The notes beneath the pieces are model-generated. The model ran no database searches. It had not been told where the DNA came from and saw only the letters and a program-made list of their open reading frames with translations. DNA of 64,000 bases from Ephydatia muelleri (taxonomy: Eukaryota; Porifera; Demospongiae; Spongillida; Spongillidae): NCBI GenBank assembly GCA_013339895.1, contig JABACO010000003.1, positions 11,898,754 through 11,962,753 on the forward strand, read 5' to 3'. A program made the translations under genes and the position numbers. This document shows, in pieces, positions 62,630-64,000 of the stretch. The number at the start of each line of letters is the position of its first letter. Position 1 is the stretch's first letter.

Positions 62630-63780
62630 CATTCTCCCAATCCACAAAACTTCTTTGTTCCGCCCATTCTCCGACTTAAACTAAGCTATCTGTTCGCAAC
62701 TGTTTTTGCCTCACCCAGGCAGTGAGTTAATATTGACAAATGAAAAGAAGACTTCTAACTTCGCAAGACAATCGAACCAAATTAACCGATCCAAGTGAAT
62801 GGCTGCAGTAATCTTGCGCCTTCTACATGTACATCGTGGGGTGGCAGTACTCAACACGACGCATGTAAGGGTATTTGCTACGCACCCTCTAGCCGTGTAA
62901 TAAAGCTTTCCTATTGCCATAATCTTTGCTACAATTCTTATATCTGCCACACCCAATCAGCTATGATTGTCGGTCTGTTATTTCTCACACATAGTACATG
63001 AACTCATGCTGGCTCACACTTGTGCACACACTTGCATTGTTGCATACATGGACCTGTACACCATCATATGGCATACAGTCATGTGGCAAACAATAGACCT
63101 GTCTGATAATGATGATACAAGCACTCACACTTACATATATTGTCACATGCACATGCATTCCATTCCTTTTGTGCATGTTTGTACAGGCCACTGATTGTAT
63201 TTCAATTTATGTACCAAGCTTTCTTTTTCCTCCATATTGTTGCAGTATCCTCTATAGAAGTATCTTTTTGACAACTACCTGCACTACCTGTGCATGTTTT
63301 CATGTTGAGTTCCTATATAAGCTGGAATTGTCGGCATGCACATGATTCTTGTCAGGCATTCTTTTGTTAGATACCCAAGATTGGAACCATAAATCATCTG
63401 TTTCACATGTTGGTGAATTGTGCAGACACAGCACCTGCAAGCACACACTCTTTAGGTCACTAGGATGCAAATTTAGATAAGCTAATTTTCTTATCAGGAG
63501 TTGTACCTTTCAAAGGCTTCCTTGAGGTTGAGATGTTTTGGTTCTGGAGCAATGTCCATCTTTTACCACCAAGATGCAACTATTGTTCCTGATTATGCTG
63601 GACACATGCATTGTTTGACACTTTACATCAACATAGCACAGCACACATTGTCTTCAGAAACTGAGATTATTTACAATACAGTGTATATACGTTTTCACAG
63701 ATTTCACATAATCTATTCAAACCTTTAAATTAGAGAGTAGCTACTGCATTTGTTAATACTGTTTAACGTAGTTAAACTGG
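62630..63780. other. No gene recognised
   Basis: Several short frames on both strands without family signatures. Nothing supports a gene or a structured element. Confidence 0.4.
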
Positions 63781-63918
63781 GTTAACGAAGCACCCCTTTT
63801 GCACGCCCCACAAGGAGGGCGTAGTTGTGACGGCACGATTGGCAGGACACGTGACCACGAGTTCGCGCAGGCGCACTGCAGAGCGAAGCTTCGCAGCCAA
63901 CACGTGCAGATTGTTGTT

Positions 63919-64000
63919 ATGGAAGAGAGATATCATGTCCAAAGACAACTCCAGTCCTTCCCCGTTCTCGGAGGTAAAGATGCGCTGGCTGACCCGGTTT
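63919..64000 (+). CDS. Possible start of an ORF running off the window
   Basis: ATG at 63919 opens MEERYHVQRQLQSFPVLGG and stays open to the end. An alternative ATG at 63938 gives MSKDNSSPSPFSEVKMRWLT. The GC-rich leader (AGCGAAGCTTCGCAGCCAACA) recalls the leader before the gag ATG at 50878 (GAAGCGAGGCAG...GTCAACACATGG). This may be the 5' end of another tyrosine-recombinase retrotransposon; too short to decide. Confidence 0.25.
   Translation, partial: MEERYHVQRQLQSFPVLGGKDALADPV

Overview
This is a piece of nuclear DNA from an animal. It is AT-rich, has spliceosomal introns (many only 50-70 bp), and carries animal genes: U1-70K, a KICSTOR/ITFG2 homologue and a DNase-I-like hydrolase. The transposon fauna (HIRAN-like protein, tyrosine-recombinase retrotransposons, Penelope elements, a RAG1 N-terminal-like relic), the short introns and the frequent TACATGTA-type words point to a marine invertebrate. 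A sponge is my best guess and a cnidarian is possible; this is inference from style, not proof.

Layout. 0-17 kb is a transposon graveyard: a CACTA/EnSpm transposase relic (minus), a minisatellite in inverted blocks, a Tigger/pogo relic, a tyrosine-recombinase retrotransposon relic, an inverted duplication, a relic like the N-terminal zinc region of RAG1, a Ty3/gypsy RT relic, a hAT C-terminal relic, a nearly complete hAT element with perfect 14-bp terminal inverted repeats (13128-15970), and a second hAT end. 19.4-20.5 kb holds an intact intronless Fic-domain gene (minus). 22.6-30.7 kb is a complete 11-exon SNRNP70 (U1-70K) gene (minus), whose introns contain a fold-back element and long CA microsatellites. 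31.4-33.5 kb has two tandem paralogous two-exon genes for small beta-rich proteins, faintly like the actinoporin/fruit-body-lectin fold. 34.0-34.7 kb is a fold-back repeat. 36.3-40.3 kb is an intact EEP (DNase-I-like) gene (plus) rebuilt here from nine exons. 41.3-47.3 kb is the middle and C-terminal part of ITFG2 (minus), with a retrotransposon relic in an intron. No N-terminal ITFG2 exons were found.

47.9-64 kb is again mostly mobile DNA: a HIRAN-like ORF, an internally deleted Ngaro/DIRS-like element (about 48.6-50.3 kb), a longer but frameshifted copy with gag, RT-RNase H and tyrosine recombinase (about 50.8-55.7 kb), a decayed multi-exon gene of unknown family (55.7-57.0 kb), and a Penelope-like element.

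The most unusual structure is the Penelope insertion at 57.6-61.4 kb. It is slightly more than one element unit, but circularly permuted: it starts inside the ORF, runs through RT to the 3' end, crosses a hammerhead-ribozyme-like motif, re-enters at the ORF start and stops just past where it began. It is flanked by a ~376-bp direct duplication of host DNA. This looks like integration from a circular or tandem template.

The host genes here (splicing factor, nutrient-signalling subunit, hydrolase, Fic enzyme) show no shared pathway. Apart from the tandem 31-33 kb pair they appear to be independent loci separated by transposon debris.
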